Notes: generated from the letters alone by a model not told the origin. A stretch of 64,000 bases of DNA from Pseudomonas sp. BCA17 (GCF_004519405.1 NZ_SGWI01000005.1:248001-312000), one strand, 5' to 3'. Numbered from the stretch's first letter, positions 34,259-43,828 are shown. Translations and numbers: made by a program.

Positions 34259-35107
34259 ATGCGCACTTTTCGGCTGGTGATTGCTTGCCCGGACCGGGTT
34301 GGCATCGTTGCCAAAGTCAGTAACTTTCTGGCCTCCCATAACGGCTGGATCACCGAAGCGAGCCATCACTCGGACGATCTCAGCGGATGGTTTTTCATGC
34401 GGCACGAAATTCGTGCCGACACGCTGCCCTTTGGTCTTGAAGCCTTCCGTGAGGCGTTCGCGCCGATCGCGGAAGAGTTCTCGATGACATGGCACATCAC
34501 CGACACCGAGCAGAAAAAACGTGTTGTGCTGATGGCCAGTCGTGAGTCCCACTGCCTCGCCGACCTGTTGCACCGCTGGCACAGTGATGAGCTGGATTGC
34601 GAGATCGCCTGTGTGATCTCCAACCATGACGACCTGCGTAGCATGGTGGAATGGCATGGCATCCCGTACTACCACGTACCGGTCAATCCGCAGGACAAGG
34701 AGCCGGCGTTCGCCGAGGTCTCCCGTCTGGTCAAGCAGCACGATGCCGACGTGGTGGTGCTGGCGCGCTACATGCAGATCCTGCCGCCGGAACTGTGCCG
34801 CGAATACGCCGGCAAGGTGATCAACATTCACCACAGCTTTTTGCCGTCGTTCGTCGGGGCCAAGCCGTATCACCAGGCATCGCTGCGTGGCGTGAAGTTG
34901 ATTGGCGCAACGTGCCATTACGTTACCGAAGAGTTGGACGCAGGTCCGATCATCGAACAGGACGTGGTTCGTGTCAGTCACAGTGACAGCATTGAAGACA
35001 TGGTGCGTTTCGGGCGTGACGTCGAGAAGATGGTGCTGGCGCGTGGCCTGCGTTATCACTTGGAAGATCGCGTCCTGGTGCATGGCAACAAGACCGTTGT
35101 GTTCTGA
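34259..35107 (+). CDS. purU: Formyltetrahydrofolate deformylase
   Basis: 282 residues from the ATG at 34259 (GGAG 11 bases upstream). Hydrolyses 10-formyl-THF to THF and formate. An N-terminal ACT domain (RLVIACPDRVGIVAKVSNFLASHNG) precedes the formyltransferase-fold catalytic domain: VLMASRESHCLADLL, VILARYMQILPPELCR-type segment with AIVVLARYMQ here as VVVLARYMQIL, and catalytic NIHHSFLPSFVGAKPYHQA with GATCHYVTEELDAGPII. All catalytic residues are intact. Probably a single-gene transcript, ending in a terminator. Confidence 0.96.
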   Translation: MRTFRLVIACPDRVGIVAKVSNFLASHNGWITEASHHSDDLSGWFFMRHEIRADTLPFGLEAFREAFAPIAEEFSMTWHITDTEQKKRVVLMASRESHCLADLLHRWHSDELDCEIACVISNHDDLRSMVEWHGIPYYHVPVNPQDKEPAFAEVSRLVKQHDADVVVLARYMQILPPELCREYAGKVINIHHSFLPSFVGAKPYHQASLRGVKLIGATCHYVTEELDAGPIIEQDVVRVSHSDSIEDMVRFGRDVEKMVLARGLRYHLEDRVLVHGNKTVVF

Positions 35108-35130
35108 TCCCGCGTTGTGATTGAACCAGG

Positions 35131-35166
35131 AAGGGCTTGGGCGTTAAATCGACCCAGGCCCTTTTT
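35131..35166 (+). terminator. Terminator of purU
   Basis: AAGGGCTTGGG and CCCAGGCCCTTTTT form a stem of 11 pairs with one G-T wobble around CGTTAAATCGA, followed by a T-run. It starts 24 bases after the purU stop. Confidence 0.88.
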
Positions 35167-35187
35167 ACATCTGCGCAGGACTGAACG

Positions 35188-35358
35188 ATGAGCGACCCAC
35201 TGGACAAAGCCACATCAAAAGCCCCCGCAACGTTGGGGGAGGGGTGTTTGAGCCGGTATGACCCGGACGACCTGGACGCAGAGGATGGCACCGAGTTTCC
35301 CGGCGCCGCCGAGTTGTGGGAGCAGGAGCAGCCTAAAGACGAGACCCGGCAAAAATAG
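35188..35358 (+). CDS. Small acidic protein, 56 residues
   Basis: ATG at 35188 after GCAGGA. Translation gives MSDPLDKATSKAPATLGEG, then an acidic middle with YDPDDLDAEDG and a tail EQEQPKDETRQK. No signal peptide, membrane segment or known motif. It starts 22 bases after the purU terminator and is convergent with the chemoreceptor gene. Codon use and a good ribosome site favour a real gene; the absence of any recognisable family lowers confidence. Confidence 0.5.
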   Translation: MSDPLDKATSKAPATLGEGCLSRYDPDDLDAEDGTEFPGAAELWEQEQPKDETRQK

Positions 35359-35392
35359 CGGCCCGCCGCACTGGAAGCGGCGGGCGCAGGCG

Positions 35393-37282
35393 TCAGATCC
35401 GGAAGCTGCCCACCAATTGCTTCAAGCGCGATGCTTGTTGCTCAAGGTCAGTGCAGGCGCGCAGGGTTGATTGCAGGTTCTCCACACCTTCCTGGTTAAG
35501 GGTGTTGATCTCGGTGATGTCCATGTTGATCGACTCCACCACCGAGGTCTGCTCTTCGGTGGCGGTAGCGACAGACTGGTTCATACCGTCTATCTCGCCA
35601 ATGCGTTGGGTCACGCTGCTCAAGCGTTCGCCGGCCAGGTTGGCGATTTCCACGCTGTCCTGGCTGTGGCGCTGGCTTTCACTCATGGTGCTGACGGAGT
35701 CCCGAGCGCCGACCTGAAGTTCTTCAATCATTTTCTGTACTTGTTGCGCCGATTCCTGGGTGCGATGGGCCAGGTTGCGCACTTCGTCAGCCACTACCGC
35801 AAACCCTCGGCCGGCTTCCCCGGCGCGTGCCGCTTCGATGGCGGCGTTGAGCGCCAACAGGTTGGTCTGCTGAGAGATGCTGGTGATCACCTCGAGGATC
35901 TGGCCGATATTGACCGTCTTGCTATTAAGCGCTTCGATATTGTTGCCGGAAGCGCTGATCATCTCGGACAGTTGGTTCATCGCCCTGATGTTGCTTTCCA
36001 CCACCTGCTGGCCGTCTTCGGCCAAGCTCCGTGCGTCACTGGCTTGCTGCGAGGCTTGTGCCGCGTTGCGCGCGATTTCCTGGGCGGCGGCACCCAATTC
36101 GTTGATGGCGGCGGCGACGCTGTTGGTGCGATTGGCCTGTTCGTCCGAGTTGACCATTGACGAGTTGGAGGCGCTGACCACCCGCAAGGCCACTTCGTTG
36201 ACTTGCTCGGTGGCGGAGGACACTTCGCGAATCGAAGTATGGATACGCTCCACGAAGCGGTTGAAGGCCTTGCCCAGGGTGCCGAACTCATCATTATTCT
36301 GGATTGTCAGGCGTCGCGTCAGGTCGCCCTCGCCATCGGCGATGTCCTGCATGGCCCGGGTCATTACGTGCAATGGTTGCAGCAGGACGCGGATCAGCAT
36401 GCCCAGAAGGGCGATGATGATCACCACCGCGATGATCGTGGCGATCACCGCCGACGTGCGGAACTGGCTGAGCATTGCGAAGGATTTATCTTTATCCACC
36501 GAAATACCCAGGTACCAGTTGACCGACGGCAAGCCTTTGATCGGGGTAAAGGTCACGATATTGGTTTTGCCGTTCGCCTCCACTTCGCTGAAGTCAGCGC
36601 TGATCTTCGGGGTGTTTTTCGGGTACACATCCGCCAGGGCCTTCATCACCAGGTTCTTGTCCGGGTGCACCAGCACTTTGCCGTCGGCACTGACCAGGAA
36701 CGCGTAGCCCATGCCACCGAAGTTCAGTGCGCCGATGTTATCCACCAGGGTTTGCAGGCTCAGGTCGCCGCCCACCACGCCGATACTCTGGCCGCCTTTG
36801 GCGCTGGGCGTGGCGATCGAAATGATCAACTGCCCGGTTGCTGCATCGATATAGGGTTCGGTCAAGGTCGAACCGTTGCTGCTTTGGGCGCCTTTGTACC
36901 AGGGGCGGACTCGCGGGTCGAAGCCGTCCGGCATCTTGGTGTCGGGACGGATGGTAAAGGTCCCTTTACTGTCGCCGACGTAGGTCGCCATGAATGAGGA
37001 GGTCAGTGCTTTCTGTTCCAGCAGGGTGGCAACGGCGGACGGTTCGGGATTGGTGGCAATATTTTGTGCGGCGTTTTCCACCAGGACGATGCGCCCGGTG
37101 AGCCAGGTTTGAATATTGCTGGCGGTGACATCGCCCATTTCATGCAGGTAGTTATTGAGGTCGTCGCGGATCGCGTTGCGTTGCAGGTAGTCGTTGTAGA
37201 GGGTAAACAGCGCGAAGGCGGCGATGACGATAAGGGAGGCTGCAAGCAGGATTTTGTGGCTGAAGCGCAGGTTTTTATTCAT
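35393..37282 (-). CDS. Methyl-accepting chemotaxis protein, PctA-like amino-acid sensor
   Basis: 629 residues, the same length as PctA and PctB of P. aeruginosa. Membrane segment at 10-30, periplasmic double-Cache domain, second segment near 280-303 (VIATIIAVVIIIALLGMLIRV), HAMP, and a long signalling helix with the conserved hairpin tip VITSISQQTNLLALNAAIEAARAG-type region around residue 460-485. The amino-acid ligand motif of such Cache domains is seen at Arg126, Trp128, Tyr129 and Asp173; the usual Tyr121 is Phe. The family neighbourhood (purU, mvaT) matches the pct genes. It directs chemotaxis to amino acids or related amines. Confidence 0.92.
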   Translation of the reverse strand: MNKNLRFSHKILLAASLIVIAAFALFTLYNDYLQRNAIRDDLNNYLHEMGDVTASNIQTWLTGRIVLVENAAQNIATNPEPSAVATLLEQKALTSSFMATYVGDSKGTFTIRPDTKMPDGFDPRVRPWYKGAQSSNGSTLTEPYIDAATGQLIISIATPSAKGGQSIGVVGGDLSLQTLVDNIGALNFGGMGYAFLVSADGKVLVHPDKNLVMKALADVYPKNTPKISADFSEVEANGKTNIVTFTPIKGLPSVNWYLGISVDKDKSFAMLSQFRTSAVIATIIAVVIIIALLGMLIRVLLQPLHVMTRAMQDIADGEGDLTRRLTIQNNDEFGTLGKAFNRFVERIHTSIREVSSATEQVNEVALRVVSASNSSMVNSDEQANRTNSVAAAINELGAAAQEIARNAAQASQQASDARSLAEDGQQVVESNIRAMNQLSEMISASGNNIEALNSKTVNIGQILEVITSISQQTNLLALNAAIEAARAGEAGRGFAVVADEVRNLAHRTQESAQQVQKMIEELQVGARDSVSTMSESQRHSQDSVEIANLAGERLSSVTQRIGEIDGMNQSVATATEEQTSVVESINMDITEINTLNQEGVENLQSTLRACTDLEQQASRLKQLVGSFRI

Positions 37283-37487
37283 GGCTTGTAGGGTCCGCTA
37301 AGGTCTTAAATATCCAAAGCGCGTCCTTTTGGGAGGCGCAAAATGGCAGCGTCAAAAAAGGTGTGGTACTTCTGGCAATAGTTCTGTGGGTTTTTGTAGG
37401 AGCCCTCTGACCTATTTTTAGACTTTGTGGGTCTCACATTGGCTTGTATCGGCTTGGCTGCACTAAAGATTAACCATAGGTGACGAA

Positions 37488-38966
37488 ATGCCTGACTCCA
37501 CGCAACTTCTTATCGGTGCCGGCCTTGACGGCCAGCCCATTGCTCAGGCGATGCGCCTGGCCAACCGTCATGGCTTGATTGCCGGTGCCACCGGCACGGG
37601 CAAGACCGTCACCCTGCAGCGTCTGGCGGAAGCCTTCAGTGATGCGGGCGTGGCGGTATTCGCCGCCGACATCAAGGGTGATCTCTGCGGCCTGGGTGCC
37701 GCAGCCGACCCCCAGGGTAAGGTCGCCGAGCGCATTGCAGGAATGCCTTTCCTCAATTACACCGCCAAGGCCTACCCGGTAACGTTGTGGGATGTCCACG
37801 GGCAATCCGGCCATCCGTTGCGTACGACCATCAGCGAAATGGGGCCGTTGTTGCTCGGTAGCCTGTTGGAACTTACCGACAGCCAGCAGTCGGCGCTCTA
37901 TGCAACCTTCAAGGTGGCGGACCGTGAGGGTTTGTTGCTGCTGGACCTCAAGGACCTCAAGGCACTGCTCAACCACTTGCGCTATCACCCGGAACTGCTG
38001 GGCGACGATGCGGCGCTGATGACCACCGGCTCCAGTCAGGCGCTATTGCGACGCCTCGCTGTGCTGGAGCAGCAGGGTGCCGAAGCCTTGTTTGGCGAGC
38101 CGGCCCTGCAGCTCGAAGATATTTTGCAGCCCGCCAGCGACGGGCGCGGGCGGATCCACCTGCTGGACGCCAGCCGCCTGGTGCATGAGGCGCCGAAGGT
38201 CTACGCGACCTTCCTGCTGTGGCTTCTGGCTGAGTTGTTCGAACAACTCCCCGAGCGCGGCGACGCAGACAAGCCGCTTTTGGCGCTGTTCTTCGACGAG
38301 GCGCATTTGTTGTTCGCGGATACGCCCAAGGCCCTGCAGGACCGTTTGGAGCAAGTGGTGCGCCTGATTCGCTCCAAAGGGGTGGGCGTGTATTTTGTCA
38401 CGCAATCCCCGGGTGACCTGCCTGACACGGTGCTCGCGCAACTGGGCCTGCGCATACAACATGGTTTGCGGGCATTTACCACCAAAGAGCAGAAATCCCT
38501 GCGGGCGGTGGCCGATGGTTTTCGTCCCAACCCTGCGTTCGATACCTTGTCGGTGTTGACGGAACTGGGCACGGGTGAGGCGCTGGTGGGCACCTTGCAG
38601 GAAAAAGGTACGCCGGAAGTTGTCCAGCGGGTGCTGGTCGCGCCTCCACAATCACGGATCGGGCCACTCAGTGAAGCTGAGCGGGCTGCGTTGATCGCCG
38701 GTTCGCCTTTATTGGGGCGGTACGACAAGCCGATAGACCGGGAATCGGCCTATGAAGTGCTGATGGCCCGCAAAGACCTGGGTACCCAGGAGCAAGCCAC
38801 GCCGGCGGCCGAAGAACCGAGCTTTACCGATAAAGCCGGCGCATTTCTGGGAACGACGGCAGGCAAGGCCCTGAAGTCGGCGATGCAGCAGGCCGCCAAT
38901 CAGATGGGCCGCCAGTTGGTACGTGGCTTGTTGGGGTCGTTATTGGGTGGCAGCAAGCGCAAGTAG
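37488..38966 (+). CDS. HerA-like ATPase (DUF853/YjgR family)
   Basis: 492 residues. Walker A GATGTGKTVTLQR near residue 34, Walker B LLALFFDEAHLLF near 262 and sensor region VYFVTQSPGDLPDTVLAQLG; the C-terminal 100 residues are less conserved and end in a basic tail. The family is a branch of HerA/FtsK-type translocases whose role is not settled; association with DNA repair or membrane complexes has been proposed for HerA itself. No nuclease (NurA) gene is adjacent. It converges with dciA with four bases between the stops. Confidence 0.88.
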   Translation: MPDSTQLLIGAGLDGQPIAQAMRLANRHGLIAGATGTGKTVTLQRLAEAFSDAGVAVFAADIKGDLCGLGAAADPQGKVAERIAGMPFLNYTAKAYPVTLWDVHGQSGHPLRTTISEMGPLLLGSLLELTDSQQSALYATFKVADREGLLLLDLKDLKALLNHLRYHPELLGDDAALMTTGSSQALLRRLAVLEQQGAEALFGEPALQLEDILQPASDGRGRIHLLDASRLVHEAPKVYATFLLWLLAELFEQLPERGDADKPLLALFFDEAHLLFADTPKALQDRLEQVVRLIRSKGVGVYFVTQSPGDLPDTVLAQLGLRIQHGLRAFTTKEQKSLRAVADGFRPNPAFDTLSVLTELGTGEALVGTLQEKGTPEVVQRVLVAPPQSRIGPLSEAERAALIAGSPLLGRYDKPIDRESAYEVLMARKDLGTQEQATPAAEEPSFTDKAGAFLGTTAGKALKSAMQQAANQMGRQLVRGLLGSLLGGSKRK

Positions 38967-38970
38967 CGGT

Positions 38971-39426
38971 TCAGGATTTGGGCCTGGCATGGGCGGCCAG
39001 CCGCTCCAGCGCCGCGCGCAGGCCCGGATCCCGGATCTCATCGGCCGTAGCCTGAATCGCTTCGGCCGCATTTTCCGATAGGTCCATCGTCTGGCCTGCC
39101 GTTTTTTGCGGCGAGGTGGAGGGTTGCACCTTGAACTGAATGCGCGTCAAGCTGGCAAACTCGTCGAATGCCATCAATTGTCGCTGCAAGCGTTTTTGCT
39201 GATAACGCAAGCGGGTCGCCCAATGGCCGTCTGTGACAATTAATAGCAACTGCCCTTCACGCCAGGACGCTACATGACAATGTTCTCGTGCGGCGGGTTG
39301 CAGCTGGCTTTCGAGCAGGCGTTGCAAATGGCCCAAGCGTTGCGCATGGCCAAAGATGGCTTTCAAGGGCTTGGCTTCGCGGAGCAACACGCCAGGGGCA
39401 CGGGCTGTAAGCGGGCGAAATGCCAT
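38971..39426 (-). CDS. dciA: DciA-like replicative helicase loader (DUF721)
   Basis: 151 residues. The DUF721 domain covers roughly residues 8-95 with a strand-helix-strand (KH-like) pattern: LLESQLQPAAREHCHVASWREGQLLLIVTDGHWATRLRY. DciA loads DnaB in bacteria that lack DnaC, and the gene beside secA in P. aeruginosa is DciA as I recall. It is divergent from secA here. lpxC, which stands beside it in that genome, is not in this window; a HerA-like gene takes its place. Confidence 0.85.
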   Translation of the reverse strand: MAFRPLTARAPGVLLREAKPLKAIFGHAQRLGHLQRLLESQLQPAAREHCHVASWREGQLLLIVTDGHWATRLRYQQKRLQRQLMAFDEFASLTRIQFKVQPSTSPQKTAGQTMDLSENAAEAIQATADEIRDPGLRAALERLAAHARPKS

Positions 39427-39665
39427 GTTTAGACACCTAAAGTAACAGAGCCGCTATCTTAACAGAAAGCGCCGGTATGCCCGCGGGCCACGCATCCGAG
39501 CGGTTTTACCCGTGAAATCAATCGGTAACTTCTGTGCTCCATGGGTTGAAGTTCGCGCAAAAGCCCTTATTTTAAACAAGCCCTCTCACAGCTCCATGCC
39601 TGCCTCTGGGAACAACGCCACTTTCCTCACCCACGATTCCGGGTAGAATGCGCGTTCGCATGCGG

Positions 39666-39693
39666 CCGTGAGGGCTGCTCGGGCCACTCACGG
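39666..39693 (+). promoter_or_regulatory. Hairpin in the secA leader
   Basis: CCGTGAG and CTCACGG flank GGCTGCTCGGGCCA, giving a stem of seven pairs, 38 bases before the secA start. A TAGAAT hexamer at 39644 is a possible -10 box. No secM-like reading frame is seen in the 305-base gap (39427-39731), so the hairpin may be the control element for secA here. Otherwise the gap holds nothing recognisable. Confidence 0.5.
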
Positions 39694-39731
39694 TGCGCCC
39701 TCCATCCCTATGTGTGGAAGAACCTGCCGAT

Positions 39732-42467
39732 ATGTTTGCGCCTTTGTTAAAGAAACTTTTTGGAAGCAAGAATGAGCGCGAAGTCAAACGCATGCTCAAG
39801 ACGGTGCAGCTGGTCAATGCCCTCGAAGAGCAGATGGTTGCCCTTTCGGACGACCAATTGCGCGCCAAGACCCAAGAGTTCAAGGCCCGCATAGCCAAAG
39901 GTGAAACCCTCGACAAACTGCTTCCCGAAGCCTTTGCGGTCGCCCGTGAAGCCGGTAAGCGTGTCATGGGCATGCGCCACTTCGACGTTCAATTGATCGG
40001 CGGCATGACCTTGCATGAAGGCATGATTGCCGAAATGCGCACTGGTGAAGGCAAGACCCTGGTGGCAACACTGGGCGTTTACCTCAACGCACTGTCCGGC
40101 AAGGGCGTGCACGTGGTGACGGTGAACGACTACCTGGCTCGCCGCGACGCCAACTGGATGCGCCCGCTGTATGAATTCCTCGGCCTGACCGTCGGCGTGG
40201 TAACGCCGTTCCAGCCGCCGGAAGAGAAACGTGCCGCCTACGCCGCCGACATCACCTACGGCACCAACAACGAATTCGGTTTCGACTACCTGCGCGACAA
40301 CATGGCGTTCAGCATGGAAGAAAAATTCCAGCGTGAACTCAACTTTGCCGTGATCGACGAAGTCGACTCCATCCTCATCGACGAAGCACGTACCCCGCTG
40401 ATCATCTCTGGCCAGGCCGAAGACAGCTCCCGCCTGTACACCGAGATCAACAAGTTGATCCCGCGTCTGGTGCAGCACATCGAGGAAGTCGAAGGTGTGG
40501 TGACCAAAGAAGGTCACTTCACCATCGACGAGAAGACCCGTCAGGTCGAACTCAACGAAGCCGGCCACCAGTTTGTCGAAGAGATGCTGACCCAGATCGG
40601 CGAACTGGCCGAGGGCGAAAGCCTGTACTCGGCACACAACCTGGGCCTGTTGACCCACGTGTATGCCGGCCTGCGCGCTCACAAGCTGTTCCATCGCAAC
40701 GTCGAATACATCGTCCAGGACGGCCAGGTCGTACTGGTTGACGAACACACCGGCCGTACCATGCCGGGTCGTCGTCTGTCCGAAGGCCTGCACCAGGCCA
40801 TCGAAGCCAAGGAAGGGCTCAACATCCAGGCTGAAAGCCAGACGTTGGCGTCCACCACCTTCCAGAACTACTTCCGTCTGTACAACAAGCTGTCCGGCAT
40901 GACCGGTACAGCCGACACCGAAGCGTTCGAGTTCCACCAGATCTACAACCTGGCCGTGATGGTGATTCCACCGAACAAGCCGCTGGCGCGTAAAGATTTC
41001 AACGACCTGGTGTTCCTGACGGCCGAAGAGAAATACGCGGCCATCATCAACGACATCAAAGAGGGCATGAAGCAAGGCCGTCCGATACTGGTAGGTACTG
41101 CCACCATCGAGACTTCCGAGCACGTGTCCAACCTGCTCAACAAGGAAGGCATCGAGCACAAGGTGCTCAACGCCAAATTCCACGAAAAAGAAGCCGAAAT
41201 CATTGCCCAGGCCGGTCGTCCAGGCGCACTGACTATTGCCACCAACATGGCTGGTCGTGGTACCGACATCCTGTTGGGCGGTAACTGGGAAGTGGAAGTC
41301 GCGGCACTGGAAAACCCTAGCCCCGAGCAGATCGCCCAGATCAAGGCCGACTGGCAGAAGCGCCACCAGGCCGTACTGGAATCCGGTGGCTTGCAGGTGA
41401 TTGCGTCCGAGCGTCATGAGTCGCGTCGTATCGACAACCAGTTGCGTGGCCGTGCCGGTCGCCAGGGTGACGCCGGCTCCAGCCGCTTCTACCTGTCGCT
41501 GGAAGACAGCCTGATGCGTATCTTCGCCTCGGACCGGGTGAAGAACTTCATGAAGGCCCTGGGCATGCAGTCCGGTGAAGCGATCGAGCACCGCATGGTG
41601 ACCAACGCCATCGAGAAGGCCCAGCGCAAGGTGGAGGGTCGAAACTTCGATATTCGTAAGCAGCTGCTTGAGTTCGATGACGTCAACAACGAACAGCGTA
41701 AAGTGATCTATCACATGCGTAACACGTTGCTGGCCGCCGACAATATTGGCGAGACCATCGCCGATTTCCGTCAGGACGTGCTCAACGCCACCGTAAGTGC
41801 CCATATCCCGCCACAGTCCCTGCCTGAGCAGTGGGACGTCGCGGGCCTGGAAGCGGCGTTGAAGAGCGACTTCGGTGTCGACCTGCCGGTTCAGCAGTGG
41901 CTGGACGAAGACGATCACCTGTACGAAGAGACGCTGCGCGAGAAGCTGATGGCCGAGCTGTTGGCCGCGTACAACGAAAAGGAAGAGCAGGCGAGTGCCG
42001 AGGCACTGCGCACGTTCGAGAAACAAATCGTACTGCGCGTGCTGGACGACCTGTGGAAAGACCACCTGTCGACCATGGACCACCTGCGTCACGGCATCCA
42101 CCTGCGTGGCTACGCCCAGAAGAACCCGAAGCAGGAGTACAAGCGCGAGTCGTTCACGCTGTTCTCCGAACTGCTGGATTCGATCAAGCGCGATTCGATT
42201 CGCGTGCTGTCCCACGTTCAGGTGCGTCGCGAAGACCCGATCGAGGAAGAGGCTCGCCTGCGTCAGGAAGCCGAGGCGCTGGCCGCTCGCATGCAGTTCC
42301 AGCACGATGAGGCGCCGGGCCTGGAAGCGCCTGAAGCATTGGGCGAAGAGGTCGATGTGGCGCTGGCTCAGACGCCGGTTCGCAACGAGCAGAAGCTGGG
42401 CCGCAACGAACTGTGCTACTGCGGTTCGGGCAAGAAATTCAAACACTGCCACGGCCAGATCGAATAA
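39732..42467 (+). CDS. secA: Preprotein translocase ATPase SecA
   Basis: 911 residues, full length. Drives export of unfolded precursors through SecYEG. Walker A MRTGEGKTLVATLGVY near residue 100, DEAD-type VIDEVDSILIDEARTPL near 210, the second nucleotide domain TNMAGRGTDILLGGNW, and RRIDNQLRGRAGRQGDAGSSRF. The C terminus ends with the zinc-binding SEC-C motif CYCGSGKKFKHCHG for SecB and lipid contact. The ATG at 39732 is the family start (MFAPLLKKLFGSKNERE). It ends 28 bases before a terminator. Confidence 0.98.
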   Translation: MFAPLLKKLFGSKNEREVKRMLKTVQLVNALEEQMVALSDDQLRAKTQEFKARIAKGETLDKLLPEAFAVAREAGKRVMGMRHFDVQLIGGMTLHEGMIAEMRTGEGKTLVATLGVYLNALSGKGVHVVTVNDYLARRDANWMRPLYEFLGLTVGVVTPFQPPEEKRAAYAADITYGTNNEFGFDYLRDNMAFSMEEKFQRELNFAVIDEVDSILIDEARTPLIISGQAEDSSRLYTEINKLIPRLVQHIEEVEGVVTKEGHFTIDEKTRQVELNEAGHQFVEEMLTQIGELAEGESLYSAHNLGLLTHVYAGLRAHKLFHRNVEYIVQDGQVVLVDEHTGRTMPGRRLSEGLHQAIEAKEGLNIQAESQTLASTTFQNYFRLYNKLSGMTGTADTEAFEFHQIYNLAVMVIPPNKPLARKDFNDLVFLTAEEKYAAIINDIKEGMKQGRPILVGTATIETSEHVSNLLNKEGIEHKVLNAKFHEKEAEIIAQAGRPGALTIATNMAGRGTDILLGGNWEVEVAALENPSPEQIAQIKADWQKRHQAVLESGGLQVIASERHESRRIDNQLRGRAGRQGDAGSSRFYLSLEDSLMRIFASDRVKNFMKALGMQSGEAIEHRMVTNAIEKAQRKVEGRNFDIRKQLLEFDDVNNEQRKVIYHMRNTLLAADNIGETIADFRQDVLNATVSAHIPPQSLPEQWDVAGLEAALKSDFGVDLPVQQWLDEDDHLYEETLREKLMAELLAAYNEKEEQASAEALRTFEKQIVLRVLDDLWKDHLSTMDHLRHGIHLRGYAQKNPKQEYKRESFTLFSELLDSIKRDSIRVLSHVQVRREDPIEEEARLRQEAEALAARMQFQHDEAPGLEAPEALGEEVDVALAQTPVRNEQKLGRNELCYCGSGKKFKHCHGQIE

Positions 42468-42495
42468 GATTTTTGCCCGACGCTGCAACACTCCG

Positions 42496-42529
42496 CGCCG
42501 CGACCGGCTTCTGCCGTCGCGGCGTTTTG
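42496..42529 (+). terminator. Terminator of secA
   Basis: CGCCGCGAC and GTCGCGGCG form a perfect nine-base stem around CGGCTTCTGCC, followed by TTTTGCC. It starts 29 bases after the secA stop codon and precedes argJ. Confidence 0.85.
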
Positions 42530-42590
42530 CCATTAATTTCACCGTCGCTCACGACGGCACAGATATCACCTATTTTTGAGGAGCGCATTC

Positions 42591-43808
42591 ATGGCTGTTG
42601 GTCTTGGTCCTTTGCCCACATTGCACCCGGTTGCCGGTTTTGAACTCGGTATCGCTTCGGCCGGCATCAAGCGCCCGGGGCGCAAGGATGTGGTGGTGAT
42701 GCGCTGTGCCGAAGGCTCGACCGTGGCGGGTGTGTTCACCCTCAACGCGTTCTGCGCGGCACCGGTGATCCTGGCCAAGCAACGCGTTGCCGGCTCGATT
42801 CGTTACCTGCTGACCAACACCGGCAATGCCAACGCCGGTACCGGCGAGCCTGGCCTGGTTGCCGCTGCGCGCACTTGCGCCAAGCTGGCCCAATTGGCGG
42901 GCGTGGACGCCAGCCAAGTGCTGCCGTACTCCACCGGCGTGATCGGTGAGCCGCTGCCCGTGGAGAAAATCGAAGGCGCGTTGCAAGCCGCACTGGACGA
43001 CCTGTCTGTGGATAACTGGGCGGCCGCCGCCACCGGCATCATGACCACCGACACTCTGCCCAAGGGCGCGAGCCGTCAGTTCGTGCACGAAGGCGTGACC
43101 GTCACTGTGACCGGCATCAGCAAGGGCGCGGGCATGATCCGTCCGAACATGGCCACCATGCTCGGCTACATCGCTACCGATGCCAAAGTCTCCCGTGATG
43201 TGCTGCACAAGCTGATGCTGGACGGCGCCAACAAGTCGTTCAACCGGATCACCATCGATGGTGACACCTCCACGAACGATTGCTGCATGTTGATCGCAAC
43301 CGGCAAGGCCAGCCTGCCGGAAATCACCACCACCGAAGGCCCACTGTTTGACGCGCTGAAAAAGGCCGTGTTTGAAGTGTGCATGGACGTGGCCCAGGCC
43401 ATCGTGCGCGACGGTGAGGGCGCCACCAAGTTCGTTACCGTTGAAGTCAATGGCGGCGGCAACCACCAGGAATGCCTGGATGTGGGCTACACCGTGGCTC
43501 ACTCGCCGTTGATCAAGACCGCACTGTTCGCCTCTGACCCGAACTGGGGACGCATCCTGGCTGCCGTTGGTCGTGCCGGTGTGTCGGATCTGGACGTGAG
43601 CAAGATCGATGTATTCCTGGGCGATGTGTGCATCGCCAGCCGCGGTGCCCGCGCCGAGACCTACACCGAGGCGCAGGGCTCGGCGGTGATGCAGCAGGAA
43701 GAAATCACCATCCGTATCGAGTTGGGTCGCGGCGAGTGCAGCGAAACCATCTGGACCACCGACCTGTCCCACGAGTACGTGAAGATCAACGCGGAATACC
43801 GTACCTGA
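42591..43808 (+). CDS. argJ: Bifunctional ornithine acetyltransferase / N-acetylglutamate synthase
   Basis: 405 residues from the ATG at 42591 after GAGGAG. Recycles the acetyl group from N-acetylornithine to glutamate in arginine synthesis. The self-cleaving Thr189 is in MATMLGYIATDA (Ala-Thr-Met-Leu-Gly), with GKGAGMIRPN-type sequence (ISKGAGMIRPN) before it. The enzyme is made as one chain and splits itself into alpha and beta parts. It is followed after 20 bases by the Nudix/ThiE-like gene. Confidence 0.96.
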   Translation: MAVGLGPLPTLHPVAGFELGIASAGIKRPGRKDVVVMRCAEGSTVAGVFTLNAFCAAPVILAKQRVAGSIRYLLTNTGNANAGTGEPGLVAAARTCAKLAQLAGVDASQVLPYSTGVIGEPLPVEKIEGALQAALDDLSVDNWAAAATGIMTTDTLPKGASRQFVHEGVTVTVTGISKGAGMIRPNMATMLGYIATDAKVSRDVLHKLMLDGANKSFNRITIDGDTSTNDCCMLIATGKASLPEITTTEGPLFDALKKAVFEVCMDVAQAIVRDGEGATKFVTVEVNGGGNHQECLDVGYTVAHSPLIKTALFASDPNWGRILAAVGRAGVSDLDVSKIDVFLGDVCIASRGARAETYTEAQGSAVMQQEEITIRIELGRGECSETIWTTDLSHEYVKINAEYRT

Positions 43809-43828
43809 TAGCCAAGAGGATAAGCGCG

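Noticed and set aside
39427..39731. secM-like arrest peptide upstream of secA
   Set aside because: No reading frame with a signal peptide and arrest motif was found in the gap; dciA occupies the opposite strand beyond it.
39747..42542. 931-codon open frame antisense to secA
   Set aside because: Mirrors the codon bias of secA; no motif, no ribosome site, composition rich in Val, Gln and His.
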